Shown: one piece after another, positions 40,557 to 49,017 of the stretch
Numbering within the stretch: position 1 is the first letter of the stretch
Layout of the letters: every line of letters begins with the position of its first letter
IMG/VR virus record: IMGVR_UViG_3300032579_000531
Coordinates: 1 to 64,000 of that record
DNA: 64,000 nt
Source: a virus
Strand: one strand, 5' to 3'
The notes under the pieces: generated by a model
Databases searched by the model: none
The model's input: the letters and a program-made list of their open reading frames with translations, nothing else
What the model was told of the DNA's origin: nothing
Position numbers and translations under genes: made by a program

Positions 40557-40575
40557 TGAAATGCCCTCGCTCAAG

Positions 40576-40583
40576 TATTTATA
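40576..40583 (-). promoter_or_regulatory. Perfect T4-type late promoter
   Basis: Minus-strand TATAAATA, identical to the T4 late consensus, 20 nt before the ATG at 40556. Confidence 0.65.
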
Positions 40584-40631
40584 TAATACTCCTGGAGGGC
40601 ATTAACTACTAGTTTATACTACATAAACGGC

Positions 40632-41363
40632 TTAGTTATTGATTGTTACTTGTCCTACAACTGCACCAGGTTTCTGGATTGCTTCTGCCCTACGTGCTTG
40701 ATACTCGGCATTGTTTACAGGCATTAGGTTAAGTGTACTGGTACTGCCATCGGGTTTGACCACACTAATTTCTTGACCTTTTTGTGTAGCTACCGGGGTC
40801 ACTTCTGCATCACCCAAGGGTTTGTTACCTGTAATTTCGTCTAGTTCTTTAAAGGCTTCCTTGGCACCACGCTTGGTGTCTTGATTACTTCGAGCACTAG
40901 TCGAAAGTGCAACCAATACATAAGATCGAATACGTGTACCTTCTGCTACATGCTTCATCTCTACAGTTTCTACACCAGAGATATCAATGTCCGGGCAAAT
41001 ACTGCGGATTGCCATTTCGCTTTGTTCTGTAGTGGTAGTTCCGTTATCAGCGGAATACACTTTAGTTTGACTACGGACCTTGCCGCCTGCACTTGTACAG
41101 ATCTTGGCGTATGCAATAGTCTTGGCCTTCATATCAGCCATACCAAAGTCGCCACTGGTAGCAGTACCATTTTCAAATACTACACCGGGTGACTTGGGCA
41201 ACTTGAACATCCACTCGGGTGCCTGGTTGATCGCGGACTGCATATTAGCAGATTGCTGTGCTGATTGTAGTTGAGCTTGTTTAGTATAATTTGACTGAAT
41301 CGAATTAGTACCACAGGCACTCAATAAACCTGCTACTGCACCTACAATTAATAACTTCTTCAT
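40632..41363 (-). CDS. Lipoprotein, LPP20-like
   Basis: 243 residues with a lipoprotein signal peptide (MKKLLIVGAVAGLLSACGTN; lipobox LSAC). The mature part includes WMFKLPKSPGVVFENGTATS and AKTIAYAKICTSAGGKVRSQ, the general layout of LPP20-type outer-membrane lipoproteins. Own sigma70 promoter. A surface lipoprotein could alter the infected cell's surface, for example against superinfection. Confidence 0.75.
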   Translation of the reverse strand: MKKLLIVGAVAGLLSACGTNSIQSNYTKQAQLQSAQQSANMQSAINQAPEWMFKLPKSPGVVFENGTATSGDFGMADMKAKTIAYAKICTSAGGKVRSQTKVYSADNGTTTTEQSEMAIRSICPDIDISGVETVEMKHVAEGTRIRSYVLVALSTSARSNQDTKRGAKEAFKELDEITGNKPLGDAEVTPVATQKGQEISVVKPDGSTSTLNLMPVNNAEYQARRAEAIQKPGAVVGQVTINN

Positions 41364-41398
41364 TTTTCATCCCTTTAGGGTTTAGTTACGATAACAAC

Positions 41399-41427
41399 AG
41401 TATAACATTATGGTTAATATTTGTCAA
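41399..41427 (-). promoter_or_regulatory. Early sigma70-type promoter
   Basis: TTGACA, 17-nt spacer, TATACT, before the lipoprotein gene. Its -35 overlaps the end of the upstream gene. Confidence 0.78.
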
Positions 41428-41986
41428 TCACTTGCCATTTTGAATTTGGTGCAGTAGACAAACGACATACAACTCCTTGATACAACATCAAATTTTGGTT
41501 ACGACTATCACGCTCAACGAACATACGACACTGAGTACGTTTGTACCAAAAATACTTACGCTCAGGAACATAGGTATGTAAGTCAGTTTCGGACTCCCAT
41601 ACTATATCCCCAATTCTAACCGGATGAACACGAATATCCGGTAGATCACTACAGACCATTTGACTATCGGCATGCACTGAACTTGGTGCTTCTTCTAACA
41701 TATTGCCACGGTGTTGATCTAATGCTTGAACACACGCTTCTGTTTCGGTTGTGCCATATCCAATACCTTCTACAGTTTGCCAATCGTTGTTGATGTGTAG
41801 GCGATACTTTAATACGCACTTCTGACCACGACCGTCGGGGCCGACCAATTTCTGTATATCAACTGGGCGGCTGTTAATTACTTGTTGAGATATATTTGTG
41901 CTAATTCTAGTGTAGCAGTCAGCCCTGGGTTGAGTACAGTACGCCGCTCCTGCCACTGCGATTGCAGATATAATTAGTAGTTTCAT
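41414..41986 (-). CDS. Secreted protein, unknown
   Basis: 190 residues with an N-terminal signal (MKLLIISAIAVAGAAYC) and six or more cysteines suggesting disulfides in the periplasm (CTQPRADCYTR, MVCSDLPDIR, QGVVCRLS). Contains GYGTTETEACVQALDQHRGN. Part of a secreted-protein/wall-hydrolase block. No family recognised. Confidence 0.7.
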   Translation of the reverse strand: MKLLIISAIAVAGAAYCTQPRADCYTRISTNISQQVINSRPVDIQKLVGPDGRGQKCVLKYRLHINNDWQTVEGIGYGTTETEACVQALDQHRGNMLEEAPSSVHADSQMVCSDLPDIRVHPVRIGDIVWESETDLHTYVPERKYFWYKRTQCRMFVERDSRNQNLMLYQGVVCRLSTAPNSKWQVIDKY

Positions 41987-42264
41987 TTATTGTACCTATC
42001 GGGGTTGTTGCACCCTATACGTAAACTCCAAATAATAATTTTGGCTTTTTCGTTATAAGCACGATCTGATTCAGACATATCTTCGGGATTCTTATTCAGT
42101 GTTCCTAATAACTTCAATTGGTATTCGACTTGCTGTGTTATTTGGTCAATCTGTGGACAGTTTGCATTGCTAACCTGGATACTAGCCAATTGGGTGTAAC
42201 TAACCTGTGGACGGCTAGCACAACCAACTAGGCTAATAGCTAAAAGGATAGCAACAAGTCGCAT
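41983..42264 (-). CDS. Small lipoprotein
   Basis: 93 residues from the ATG at 42264 with signal MRLVAILLAISLVGCASRPQ (lipobox LVGC). Mature part is helical (QIDQITQQVEYQLKLLG). Size and position beside a wall hydrolase resemble an Rz1-like spanin lipoprotein, but that is only positional inference. TAATG junction upstream. Confidence 0.72.
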   Translation of the reverse strand: MRLVAILLAISLVGCASRPQVSYTQLASIQVSNANCPQIDQITQQVEYQLKLLGTLNKNPEDMSESDRAYNEKAKIIIWSLRIGCNNPDRYNK

Positions 42265-42617
42265 TAGAACTGTGCCTTGGCCAAACGGGCTTCGCGATTG
42301 CGTTCCCAACTTGCGTCTAGGTTAGCACCTTGTCTAAATAGTTTATCGTATGCTTTTTCGGCTACTCCATAATGCTCATGAGCTCCGGACTTTTCAAAAA
42401 AGTCGTAGTCAATGGTCCAGCGCGGAATGATAGTTACCCTAGCATCTGCATCATGCAAGATCGGTAGTTGTTGCCACTGGAACAATAACCGTTGAATAGT
42501 CTGTTCCCATTGTGTCTTGGCCCATGGTGTCTTGGCACGGGCTAATGCTTCGCGAGCCGCATCCAACCGTTGACCCAGTACTTCCATTTCATCACCATAA
42601 AAACGATAGTCTTTCAT
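42264..42617 (-). CDS. Phage protein, unknown
   Basis: 117 residues, helical, R/W/Q-rich (AKTQWEQTIQRLLFQWQQLP), ends DASWERNREARLAKAQF. Own AGGAG ribosome site. Function unknown. Confidence 0.72.
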   Translation of the reverse strand: MKDYRFYGDEMEVLGQRLDAAREALARAKTPWAKTQWEQTIQRLLFQWQQLPILHDADARVTIIPRWTIDYDFFEKSGAHEHYGVAEKAYDKLFRQGANLDASWERNREARLAKAQF

Positions 42618-42630
42618 TTCTTCTCCTTGA

Positions 42631-43017
42631 TTAATAGTTACGACCTAGTACAACTTGTACCCGTTCATATACTTCGTCTTCTTCTGCTGTGTATGTATGG
42701 TCTTTGTCCCGAAACATAAACTTGCTCATTATTTTGTGGAATTCATCAAATACTTTAAGTCGAGATGGATTTAATGTAACCTTGTCGTTTAGCAACCACG
42801 ACTTTACTACACGCAACGTATCCACAGGGGCAAGGTCTTTATCCATCAATATAGTAAAACATTCATCTATTGTAGAGTCAGATTGTCCCCGTAATAAGTC
42901 ACCGGCTTCTCGTACCATATCCTCTACTGTACCATGCTTCATAATGAACTGTGCCGAGCGTCCTTGCAAACTTGCCCAGGCAAACTCTTCTTCGTAAGTT
43001 AGTGTTCTATCAGTCAT
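42631..43017 (-). CDS. Phage protein, unknown
   Basis: 128 residues from the ATG at 43017, one nt after the upstream stop; a longer frame to 43128 would overlap the hydrolase by 110 nt. Helical acidic protein (MTDRTLTYEEEFAWASLQGR). No motif recognised. Confidence 0.7.
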   Translation of the reverse strand: MTDRTLTYEEEFAWASLQGRSAQFIMKHGTVEDMVREAGDLLRGQSDSTIDECFTILMDKDLAPVDTLRVVKSWLLNDKVTLNPSRLKVFDEFHKIMSKFMFRDKDHTYTAEEDEVYERVQVVLGRNY

Positions 43018-43018
43018 A

Positions 43019-43555
43019 TTAGATCTCAATGTTACTGTTTTTAGCCTTATTGTAAAAAATATGATCACCAATTTGTCCTGCTTCGTGCCGAGTGTCGACC
43101 CATTTTGGATCACGGATATATATGGCATGATAATACAAACTATGCATCAAGCCACTGACACGATAACCGGTTAAAACTTTTTCTGCTACTTGACGGCTCT
43201 CTGCCCAAACTGTAGGATCAGGGTTTGGTAACTTCTTTTGTAATGTCCACGAAAACTGAGACTTGGCATAAACTACCTTACAAACTGTATTGCCCCAGTG
43301 ACCGGTCTTCAACCGATTTACTGTCACATGAGCAACCGCATACTTTCCCGGCGTGGCTTCTACTCCTGCTTCATAATACACGTTTTTAGTTAAACAGTCG
43401 AGATCGTTCTTGGTGTAGTTTACCTTTTCTGTAGTTTGAATAATGTCTGTAAGCTGATCTATCTTGTCCTCAACCTTGTCCATACGCAATTCTTGACGCA
43501 GGAGTAAGAGTGCAAGTAGAGTGCAAGCAATAATAATTAAGTTACGGTTTGACAT
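43019..43555 (-). CDS. Membrane-anchored SleB-type cell-wall hydrolase
   Basis: 178 residues. N-terminal membrane segment (RNLIIIACTLLALLLL), short helical linker, then the Hydrolase_2/SleB domain: LTKNVYYEAGVEATPGKYAV, AHVTVNRLKTG, VCKVVYAKSQFSW. The glutamate in YYEA is the expected catalytic residue. Lytic transglycosylase or amidase activity on peptidoglycan would serve lysis or DNA entry. The anchor resembles signal-anchor endolysins. Confidence 0.88.
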   Translation of the reverse strand: MSNRNLIIIACTLLALLLLRQELRMDKVEDKIDQLTDIIQTTEKVNYTKNDLDCLTKNVYYEAGVEATPGKYAVAHVTVNRLKTGHWGNTVCKVVYAKSQFSWTLQKKLPNPDPTVWAESRQVAEKVLTGYRVSGLMHSLYYHAIYIRDPKWVDTRHEAGQIGDHIFYNKAKNSNIEI

Positions 43556-43782
43556 TATCTATCCTGATTGTAGTCGTCGGCACCATCATTAAACTTTTCA
43601 GAAGCCAACAGATTAATTTGATCACCAAATTCCTCTTCGAGCTGTTCTAGCTCGTCGTCTGACAATGGTGTGCCATCTTCATACTCAGCATAGCTAAAAA
43701 ATGCATCACAAAAGTCTGGATAGTCGTCAGCCTCAACGCCATCGACTTCTACATTTTTTACTCGACGTCCATTTAATTGCAT
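43555..43782 (-). CDS. Small acidic phage protein
   Basis: 75 residues, net strongly negative (DDYPDFCDAFFSYAEYEDGT; LEQLEEEFGDQ). One-nt junction with the hydrolase. DNA-mimic-like charge but no further support. Confidence 0.7.
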   Translation of the reverse strand: MQLNGRRVKNVEVDGVEADDYPDFCDAFFSYAEYEDGTPLSDDELEQLEEEFGDQINLLASEKFNDGADDYNQDR

Positions 43783-43786
43783 ATTG

Positions 43787-44116
43787 TTAAGCCTTTGGAA
43801 TGTGATAAGTGATGCCCTGTGGGCTTGCAGATTTTTTGTAACCCAATGTTTCGTAATCCGCTTCTAACAATTTTAAACTTGTACGGTCTTTAACTTGTGC
43901 CCGATCTACTTTAACTGCGATAAACTTTTTACGATAGTTGATATGAATACCCTTGGCCCAGTAAACTAACTCTAACGCAAGAGCCATGCGATCTGCGGTA
44001 ATTTTTTGTTTGTCTGAATAATGTGAAGATTCAACAATGTTACGCATACGGGCATCACGTGCGGCAGCAAAAGCATAGTAGCCTGCGGATTTTGTTTCTA
44101 GCTCTGTTGTTTTCAT
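43787..44116 (-). CDS. Small basic phage protein
   Basis: 109 residues: MKTTELETKSAGYYAFAAAR then RMALALELVYWAKGIHINYR. Helical, basic C-terminus (LGYKKSASPQGITYHIPK). Behind the promoter at 44147. Confidence 0.7.
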   Translation of the reverse strand: MKTTELETKSAGYYAFAAARDARMRNIVESSHYSDKQKITADRMALALELVYWAKGIHINYRKKFIAVKVDRAQVKDRTSLKLLEADYETLGYKKSASPQGITYHIPKA

Positions 44117-44146
44117 TTTTATTTCCTTTTGTTTAACTATACAAGT

Positions 44147-44175
44147 ATTATACTATTTTGGGTATTTTGGGTCAA
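44147..44175 (-). promoter_or_regulatory. Early sigma70-type promoter
   Basis: TTGACC, 17-nt spacer, TATAAT, with the common leader; ATG at 44116. Confidence 0.78.
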
Positions 44176-44179
44176 CCAA

Positions 44180-44208
44180 AAACACCGTTGTTTTTAAGCA
44201 ACGGTTTT
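44180..44208 (-). terminator. Rho-independent terminator
   Basis: ACCGTTG - CTTAAAAA - CAACGGT then GTTTTTGG on the minus strand. It overlaps the stop of 44194-44481. Confidence 0.72.
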
Positions 44209-44481
44209 ATTACGCTTTACTAGCATTTCTGATAAAGAAGGGTTCATAACTAGTGAAACTTTAAGGGCATTGATTTTAGTTTTTAAGTTAGCAAGTACTA
44301 ACTCTACTTCTTGCATAGACGAGTCCACTTGCAAATCTACAAAATATTGTGCTTTGTTTGCGGTGAATGCGGGATAAGTGTCTGCAACAATGCGAACAGA
44401 AACGGGAGTGTTAGAATACGGGCTACGCTTAAAAGTTACTTTTGCGTATAATGTACTTACAGGTGTATTTTTATAAAACAT
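44194..44481 (-). CDS. Small phage protein, unknown
   Basis: 95 residues: MFYKNTPVSTLYAKVTFKRS, beta-rich first half, helical second half (MQEVELVLANLKTKINALKV). Monocistronic, with its own promoter and terminator. Confidence 0.7.
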   Translation of the reverse strand: MFYKNTPVSTLYAKVTFKRSPYSNTPVSVRIVADTYPAFTANKAQYFVDLQVDSSMQEVELVLANLKTKINALKVSLVMNPSLSEMLVKRNKTVA

Positions 44482-44509
44482 ACTTACTCCTTTTAGTTAC
44501 TATAGAGCT

Positions 44510-44538
44510 AGTATAGCATTTTGGTAATTTATGGTAAA
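44510..44538 (-). promoter_or_regulatory. Early sigma70-type promoter
   Basis: TTTACC, 17-nt spacer, TATACT, before 44481. Confidence 0.7.
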
Positions 44539-44552
44539 CCAAAATTTGAGCC

Positions 44553-44583
44553 GTAAAAAAGCCCCAATTAAGGGGCTTTATGT
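44553..44583 (-). terminator. Rho-independent terminator
   Basis: AAAGCCCCTTAATTGGGGCTTTTTT on the minus strand, about 20 nt after the stop at 44601. Confidence 0.85.
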
Positions 44584-44600
44584 TAGTGTGTACTAACCTA

Positions 44601-44819
44601 TTACTTTGTTGCAAACATCTTGGTGAAGTCCACTGATTTTGTAGACTCGGCTACTTGCTTGGCCAACTCTAAATTTGTTTCGTATACAGTCTTGGTAAAG
44701 TCTGCATAAGAGTCAACTAAAGTTTCTAAATTTGAGCGGATTGCTTTATCTTCAACGAATGTCAAAGGTTGCTTACTTGCTTGTGCTACTTGGTCGATTA
44801 CGGATTTAAAATTAAACAT
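44601..44819 (-). CDS. Small helical, phasin-like protein
   Basis: 72 residues from the ATG at 44819 with a GGA site. NLETLVDSYADFTKTVYETN then LELAKQVAESTKSVDFTKMF resembles the amphipathic helices of phasins. Monocistronic, with promoter and terminator, hence probably strongly expressed. Confidence 0.7.
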   Translation of the reverse strand: MFNFKSVIDQVAQASKQPLTFVEDKAIRSNLETLVDSYADFTKTVYETNLELAKQVAESTKSVDFTKMFATK

Positions 44820-44898
44820 TTTGGTTTTTCCTTTATTAAGCGAAATGTTATGTGAAGCCCAAACTATTTGGCACCTCACTGTTTCATACTATGTTTAT

Positions 44899-44927
44899 AG
44901 TATATACTTATTTATGTGCGGTTGCAA
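44899..44927 (-). promoter_or_regulatory. Overlapping early and late promoter motifs
   Basis: TTGCAA, 17-nt spacer, TATACT, with CATAAATA inside the spacer; leader of about 75 nt to 44819. Confidence 0.6.
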
Positions 44928-45019
44928 CATTTTTATATTTTAATTTGCCCAAAAAAGGAATAAATATTGATGTAGTTCGCGATACTGGAAATATCCAACT
45001 ACTCTAACATAAAAGGACT

Positions 45020-45547
45020 ATGTCAGCAATGTATTTACACTATTACGTCTATGCCTATTTAAGAACCAATGGCACACCATATTATATCGGAAAAGGTAAG
45101 GGAACACGGGCATGGAAGCATTACAATGATGCTATACAGCCTCCCGCAGACTTGTCACGAATTATAATACTTGAACGGAATTTAACAGAATTGGGTGCGT
45201 TAGCCATTGAACGCAGAATGATACGTTGGTATGGGAGAATAGATACGTCAACGGGGATTCTGCACAATAAAACAGATGGCGGCGATGGCGGGAGTGGAGT
45301 TAAAAAATCCAAAGAAACTAAACTTAAAATTAGCATAGCTCTTAGAAACAGATCAGCTGAAGCTCGTGCAGAAACTCGGGTAAAACAAAGTATAGCAGGG
45401 AAACAAAGAAAACACTCTGCGGAAACTCGAACTAAAATATCAGAAGCAAATAAAGGCAAGTCAAAAATAGGTGGAATGACTGGCAAATTGCATTCCGAAG
45501 AAACTCGAGCTAAAATGAGTTTGGCGGCAAAAAATAGACGCCGATAA
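45020..45547 (+). CDS. GIY-YIG homing endonuclease with NUMOD3-like repeats
   Basis: 175 residues. [20 protein letters not shown] then GKGTRAW is a GIY-YIG motif (YVY ... YYIGKGKG), followed by R/E catalytic positions ([10 protein letters not shown]). The C-terminal half has three NUMOD3-like DNA-binding repeats ([33 protein letters not shown]). Free-standing, as T4 Seg enzymes. Likely a selfish element. A second partial relative lies at the right window edge. Confidence 0.92.
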   Translation: MSAMYLHYYVYAYLRTNGTPYYIGKGKGTRAWKHYNDAIQPPADLSRIIILERNLTELGALAIERRMIRWYGRIDTSTGILHNKTDGGDGGSGVKKSKETKLKISIALRNRSAEARAETRVKQSIAGKQRKHSAETRTKISEANKGKSKIGGMTGKLHSEETRAKMSLAAKNRRR

Positions 45548-45589
45548 AACACCCACTAAATAATATTATCCAATCAATTAGGAGATATT

Positions 45590-45841
45590 ATGATTAAGCA
45601 TATCAAACGTCTATTAGGCATTTCCGCCGAGACTCCAGTAGTAGAAGCACCGGTAGTTGAAGTTGCACCACAATCTTTTCCATTGCCTACAGAAGTTAAG
45701 GCCACTGTTAAGAAGCCAACTGTAAAGAAGGCAACTACACGTGCAGCTAAACCAGCTACAGCTAAAAAGACAACTGCAAAGAAACCTGTTGCTAAAAAAG
45801 CTACTGCAAAGAAAGCAACTAAAAAATCTACTTCTAAGTAA
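45590..45841 (+). CDS. Histone-H1-like lysine/alanine-rich protein
   Basis: 83 residues. After an N-terminal MIKHIKRLLGISAETPVVEA, residues 38-83 are KKA/KKT/PA repeats (KPATAKKTTAKKPVAKKA), like bacterial histone-H1 homologues and AlgP tails. Likely binds DNA and might compact it. AGGAG ribosome site. Repeat-rich sequence may vary in length. Confidence 0.75.
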   Translation: MIKHIKRLLGISAETPVVEAPVVEVAPQSFPLPTEVKATVKKPTVKKATTRAAKPATAKKTTAKKPVAKKATAKKATKKSTSK

Positions 45842-45851
45842 TTAGACGTAA

Positions 45852-46961
45852 ATGGACGTTAGTATCTACATTCCCGATGAAAGTGTTAACGTCTTTCGTT
45901 TTCATATCAATCAGTTAGCCGGAAGAACTTTCGATGACTGGTCTTATTACCACGATGCAGAAATATTTAAAACATCTGCACGTGGTCGTAAGATAGCATG
46001 TTTCCAAATTCCATATCCTTGGGATTCCCGAATTGAAGATCAGATTAACGATATCTACGATACTGTTGATTATATCTTGATCATAGGCAGTGAACTACAT
46101 GCAAAGACTGTTGAATTTATTCAACGATTTGATTTAAAGAAAATTAAATACTTTATCTGCGGTTACCTACATCATCGCATGGTCAATGCCGAAGTTCTCA
46201 AGTTCCTAGATTGGTTCACTACCAGCGTACATTTTTATAAGAATGTTCGTCCTAGTATACTGTACGAACTTAAACCATTTGATGCAAAACCTTTACAGTT
46301 TGATGCCTTGCTTGGACGCAAAAAGCCACATAGAGATTTAGCCTATAATTTTCTAACACAGAACAACATGTTAGATCAAGGTGTAGTCACTTATATCAAC
46401 GACTACAAGGTAAACTTTGATTCTAGAGACTCTGAAAAATGGGTTTGGCAAAGTGAAGGCATTGAGGACTTTGAAGTACGTAGTCAAACTATAGACTTTA
46501 CAGTAGACAGAGTAGATTACTATGGCTACAACATGAGTCTGAGTCAGATTATCCCCATAGACATTTATAACAAGACAGCGTACAGCTTAGTATGCGAAAC
46601 TAACTTCGACAACAACTTTGTGTTTATGACAGAAAAAACTGTCAAACCAATTCTTGCTCGTAGATTGTTTATTACCTTAGGTAATCAGTACCACTTGGCG
46701 GCCTTACATAGATTGGGATTTAAAACATTCAACGGCATCATTGACGAAAGTTATGATAATATCCCCGATCCAACTGAGCGTCATACAGCAGCTATGCACC
46801 AACTAAAATTATTATGCGAACAAGATCAAGCAGATGTAATAGAACGTTGCCGTGACATAGTTGACTACAACTTTAATTTAATGTACAGCAATGATTGGTA
46901 TAACTTGTTTAGAACAGACTTTGGTGACTTCTTCTTTAGTCGTCACAATCGCGTTATTTAA
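45852..46961 (+). CDS. Putative glycosyltransferase-like protein, paralogue of 51640-52860
   Basis: 369 residues. The C-terminal part FMTEKTVKPILARRLFITLG then LHRLGFKTFNGIIDESYDNI is shared with the gene at 51640 (LTEKVFKPIVAKRPFFLVST; GFKTFDRWIDESYD). This E-K-x-x-K-P-I block resembles the nucleotide-sugar site of GT10/fucosyltransferase-like enzymes in marine phages. Acceptor unknown; virion or cell-surface glycans are possible. It converges on a tail-fibre gene, so fibre glycosylation is a reasonable idea. Confidence 0.68.
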   Translation: MDVSIYIPDESVNVFRFHINQLAGRTFDDWSYYHDAEIFKTSARGRKIACFQIPYPWDSRIEDQINDIYDTVDYILIIGSELHAKTVEFIQRFDLKKIKYFICGYLHHRMVNAEVLKFLDWFTTSVHFYKNVRPSILYELKPFDAKPLQFDALLGRKKPHRDLAYNFLTQNNMLDQGVVTYINDYKVNFDSRDSEKWVWQSEGIEDFEVRSQTIDFTVDRVDYYGYNMSLSQIIPIDIYNKTAYSLVCETNFDNNFVFMTEKTVKPILARRLFITLGNQYHLAALHRLGFKTFNGIIDESYDNIPDPTERHTAAMHQLKLLCEQDQADVIERCRDIVDYNFNLMYSNDWYNLFRTDFGDFFFSRHNRVI

Positions 46962-48226
46962 TCAATAATACCAAAGTTCGCCCAGCGAGCATCACCTAAA
47001 CTTACCCACCCCAAAGGACCACCTAAACTAGGATTACTATTGAATACAATAGTTCCCTTGGGCTGATCATTTGCCGGAGGAGTGTCGGCACTACTAATTG
47101 ATACAGCGCCAATTATCAATTGATTAACTGCGGTAGCGCCGTCTGGGGTCAATGTAATATTGTTCTTGCCATTGGTACTTAGTACAAGAGTCTGACTACG
47201 TGGTGTGCCAATAATAGCAGTATTGTTGGATTGTTTACCAAATCCAATTTCAACTTCCTGATCCCAAATACTCAATGCCTGGCTTGGTTCAATGGTGTTG
47301 ACGCCAACACGCTGAGTAGTAGTGTATAGTGCGCCACCGCTTAACAGAGTTTCGCCCTTGACTTGCAATTCGTTTAGTTGCCCAACTGTTTGTAGATTAC
47401 TATTCAGAATACTATTACTCAAAGCATTACCAGTAATGATGTCCTGACCGTTTAAGGTAATCTTATTAAGATCAACACCCTGTTCTTTGATTTGGTCAAA
47501 TACCATGTCGGCATAGGCTGTATAGATTACTTGTTTTAAACTTGTTTGTACATTGTTTGTTGCGGCATTGACGATGCTGACATACATCGGGCTTGTTTCT
47601 GGAATTGTACCAGTAACATTTAAATCGCCTTCAATTGTAGTTGTGCCTTTAACAGTTAAGTCACGAGTTAATAGATTATTTTCTACTACAGTAACATCAT
47701 CCATGATAGTTAATTGGCAAGTAGTAGACTTATCGTCGATGCCTGTACTACCAAAGTTTGCAATGATGCCACCCTTGATGTTATCGCCGGAGACTATCCA
47801 GTCAGCAGGATCAATTGCCACGCCGGGTATACTGTTTGGGGGGAATTTTAATGTCTGACTTTGTATTGCAGCAGTTACAGCCGATTGGCAAATTTGCTGG
47901 AAGTCAATTCTATTAACTTGAGCATTGATGGACTCAGTTGTTACACGAACAGACTCTGCCTGCACCGATGATGATATGTTTGTGCTTAGAGATTCTAGTT
48001 TTAAATTTAATTGTGCTTCAATACTTTTTGCATCTATAGGTAATTGACTAATTCTAGCGTCAAGTTTTTTACCAATCTGATCTGCTAGTATTGATGTGGT
48101 GTCTAGGTTAGCAATGATATCATTGATCTTTTGATCAATTTGGGCCGCCACTTGTTGTTGAACTTGTGAGGTTATTTGCGAAATTATTGTTTGTACTATA
48201 CCACTTACGTGATTATCGATATCCAT
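46958..48226 (-). CDS. Phage tail-fibre/appendage structural protein
   Basis: 422 residues. The N-terminal 100 residues are coiled-coil-like (QITSQVQQQVAAQIDQKIND). The middle has beta-repeat units (NLLTRDLTVKGTTTIEGDLN) and the C-terminus VGVNTIEPSQALSIWDQEVE ... TPPANDQPKGTIVFNSNPSL, typical of T4-like structural proteins. It lies beside a methyltransferase and glycosyltransferase that might modify it. Confidence 0.8.
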   Translation of the reverse strand: MDIDNHVSGIVQTIISQITSQVQQQVAAQIDQKINDIIANLDTTSILADQIGKKLDARISQLPIDAKSIEAQLNLKLESLSTNISSSVQAESVRVTTESINAQVNRIDFQQICQSAVTAAIQSQTLKFPPNSIPGVAIDPADWIVSGDNIKGGIIANFGSTGIDDKSTTCQLTIMDDVTVVENNLLTRDLTVKGTTTIEGDLNVTGTIPETSPMYVSIVNAATNNVQTSLKQVIYTAYADMVFDQIKEQGVDLNKITLNGQDIITGNALSNSILNSNLQTVGQLNELQVKGETLLSGGALYTTTQRVGVNTIEPSQALSIWDQEVEIGFGKQSNNTAIIGTPRSQTLVLSTNGKNNITLTPDGATAVNQLIIGAVSISSADTPPANDQPKGTIVFNSNPSLGGPLGWVSLGDARWANFGIID

Positions 48227-48272
48227 CTTTACTCTTTAATTGATTACTGCTTCGGTGCTTCAATGCACCAAT

Positions 48273-49004
48273 TTATTCAAATTGAATAGATACAACGTGT
48301 TCGTAATTTTTCTTAATTAAACTCTTATACATCAAGTTCTTGTGTACAAGGAAATTTACGGCACCAGCGTCCATACTAAACTTAGCTAACTGCTTAAAGA
48401 ACATTGTGCGTCTTTGGAATACACCGTATGTTGTTAATGCGTTTGCAGCATTAATTTCATATACCATACTATTCCACAACGTACGATCCTTTACGTCCCA
48501 ATCGTGATTTTCAACATATAGCTTATAATCGCTACCATTTCTAACCATAATTGGCTGACTGAAATCACGATCTTTAAAATCTTGATTCTTGTAGTCGCGT
48601 ACTGTACTTATCACAAAACTTGTGGCCAGGCTACAAATTTTAGCAATCAATTCCTGTTGCATTTGATCACTGTCAGCAAAAGTAAAATACTCATCCATTG
48701 CTATAACACACTGGAATTCTTTTTGGTGTTTAGATAAATCAGCTGAATCAATGTATGTTACTGCAATTCCCTTGCTCTTAATATAAGCCAATGCGGTATC
48801 ACTTATTTCAGTAACTGAGATATGTTTGGCTTTGCAACTTAAAATGGCTGCATTAAACCCAACAAATAAAATGCTTTGAGGTTCAAGATTTTCTGTACGA
48901 TATACCCCATCCAGAATTTCTTGTTTACGAGCAACAACGACGTTAAACTTTGGATTAAAAATTAGTGCGGACAGAATCGCGTCGGTGTAGGTGGCAAAAG
49001 TCAT
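48273..49004 (-). CDS. Rossmann-fold protein, perhaps methyltransferase-like
   Basis: 243 residues. NLEPQSILFVGFNAAILSCK, then HISVTEISDTALAYIKSKGI and FQCVIAMDEYFTFA follow a nucleotide/SAM-binding Rossmann pattern, but the glycine loop is poor (FVGFNAA). AATAAATA ends 5 nt before the ATG and no ribosome site is visible. Function uncertain. Confidence 0.6.
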   Translation of the reverse strand: MTFATYTDAILSALIFNPKFNVVVARKQEILDGVYRTENLEPQSILFVGFNAAILSCKAKHISVTEISDTALAYIKSKGIAVTYIDSADLSKHQKEFQCVIAMDEYFTFADSDQMQQELIAKICSLATSFVISTVRDYKNQDFKDRDFSQPIMVRNGSDYKLYVENHDWDVKDRTLWNSMVYEINAANALTTYGVFQRRTMFFKQLAKFSMDAGAVNFLVHKNLMYKSLIKKNYEHVVSIQFE

Positions 49005-49009
49005 ACAAC

Positions 49010-49017
49010 TATTTATT
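49010..49017 (-). promoter_or_regulatory. Late promoter motif 5 nt before an ATG
   Basis: AATAAATA, GTTGT, ATG at 49004. It overlaps the upstream stop codon. Confidence 0.5.

Noticed and set aside
45121-45552. 143-codon minus-strand frame opposite the homing endonuclease
   Set aside because: The plus-strand product has clear GIY-YIG and NUMOD3 motifs.
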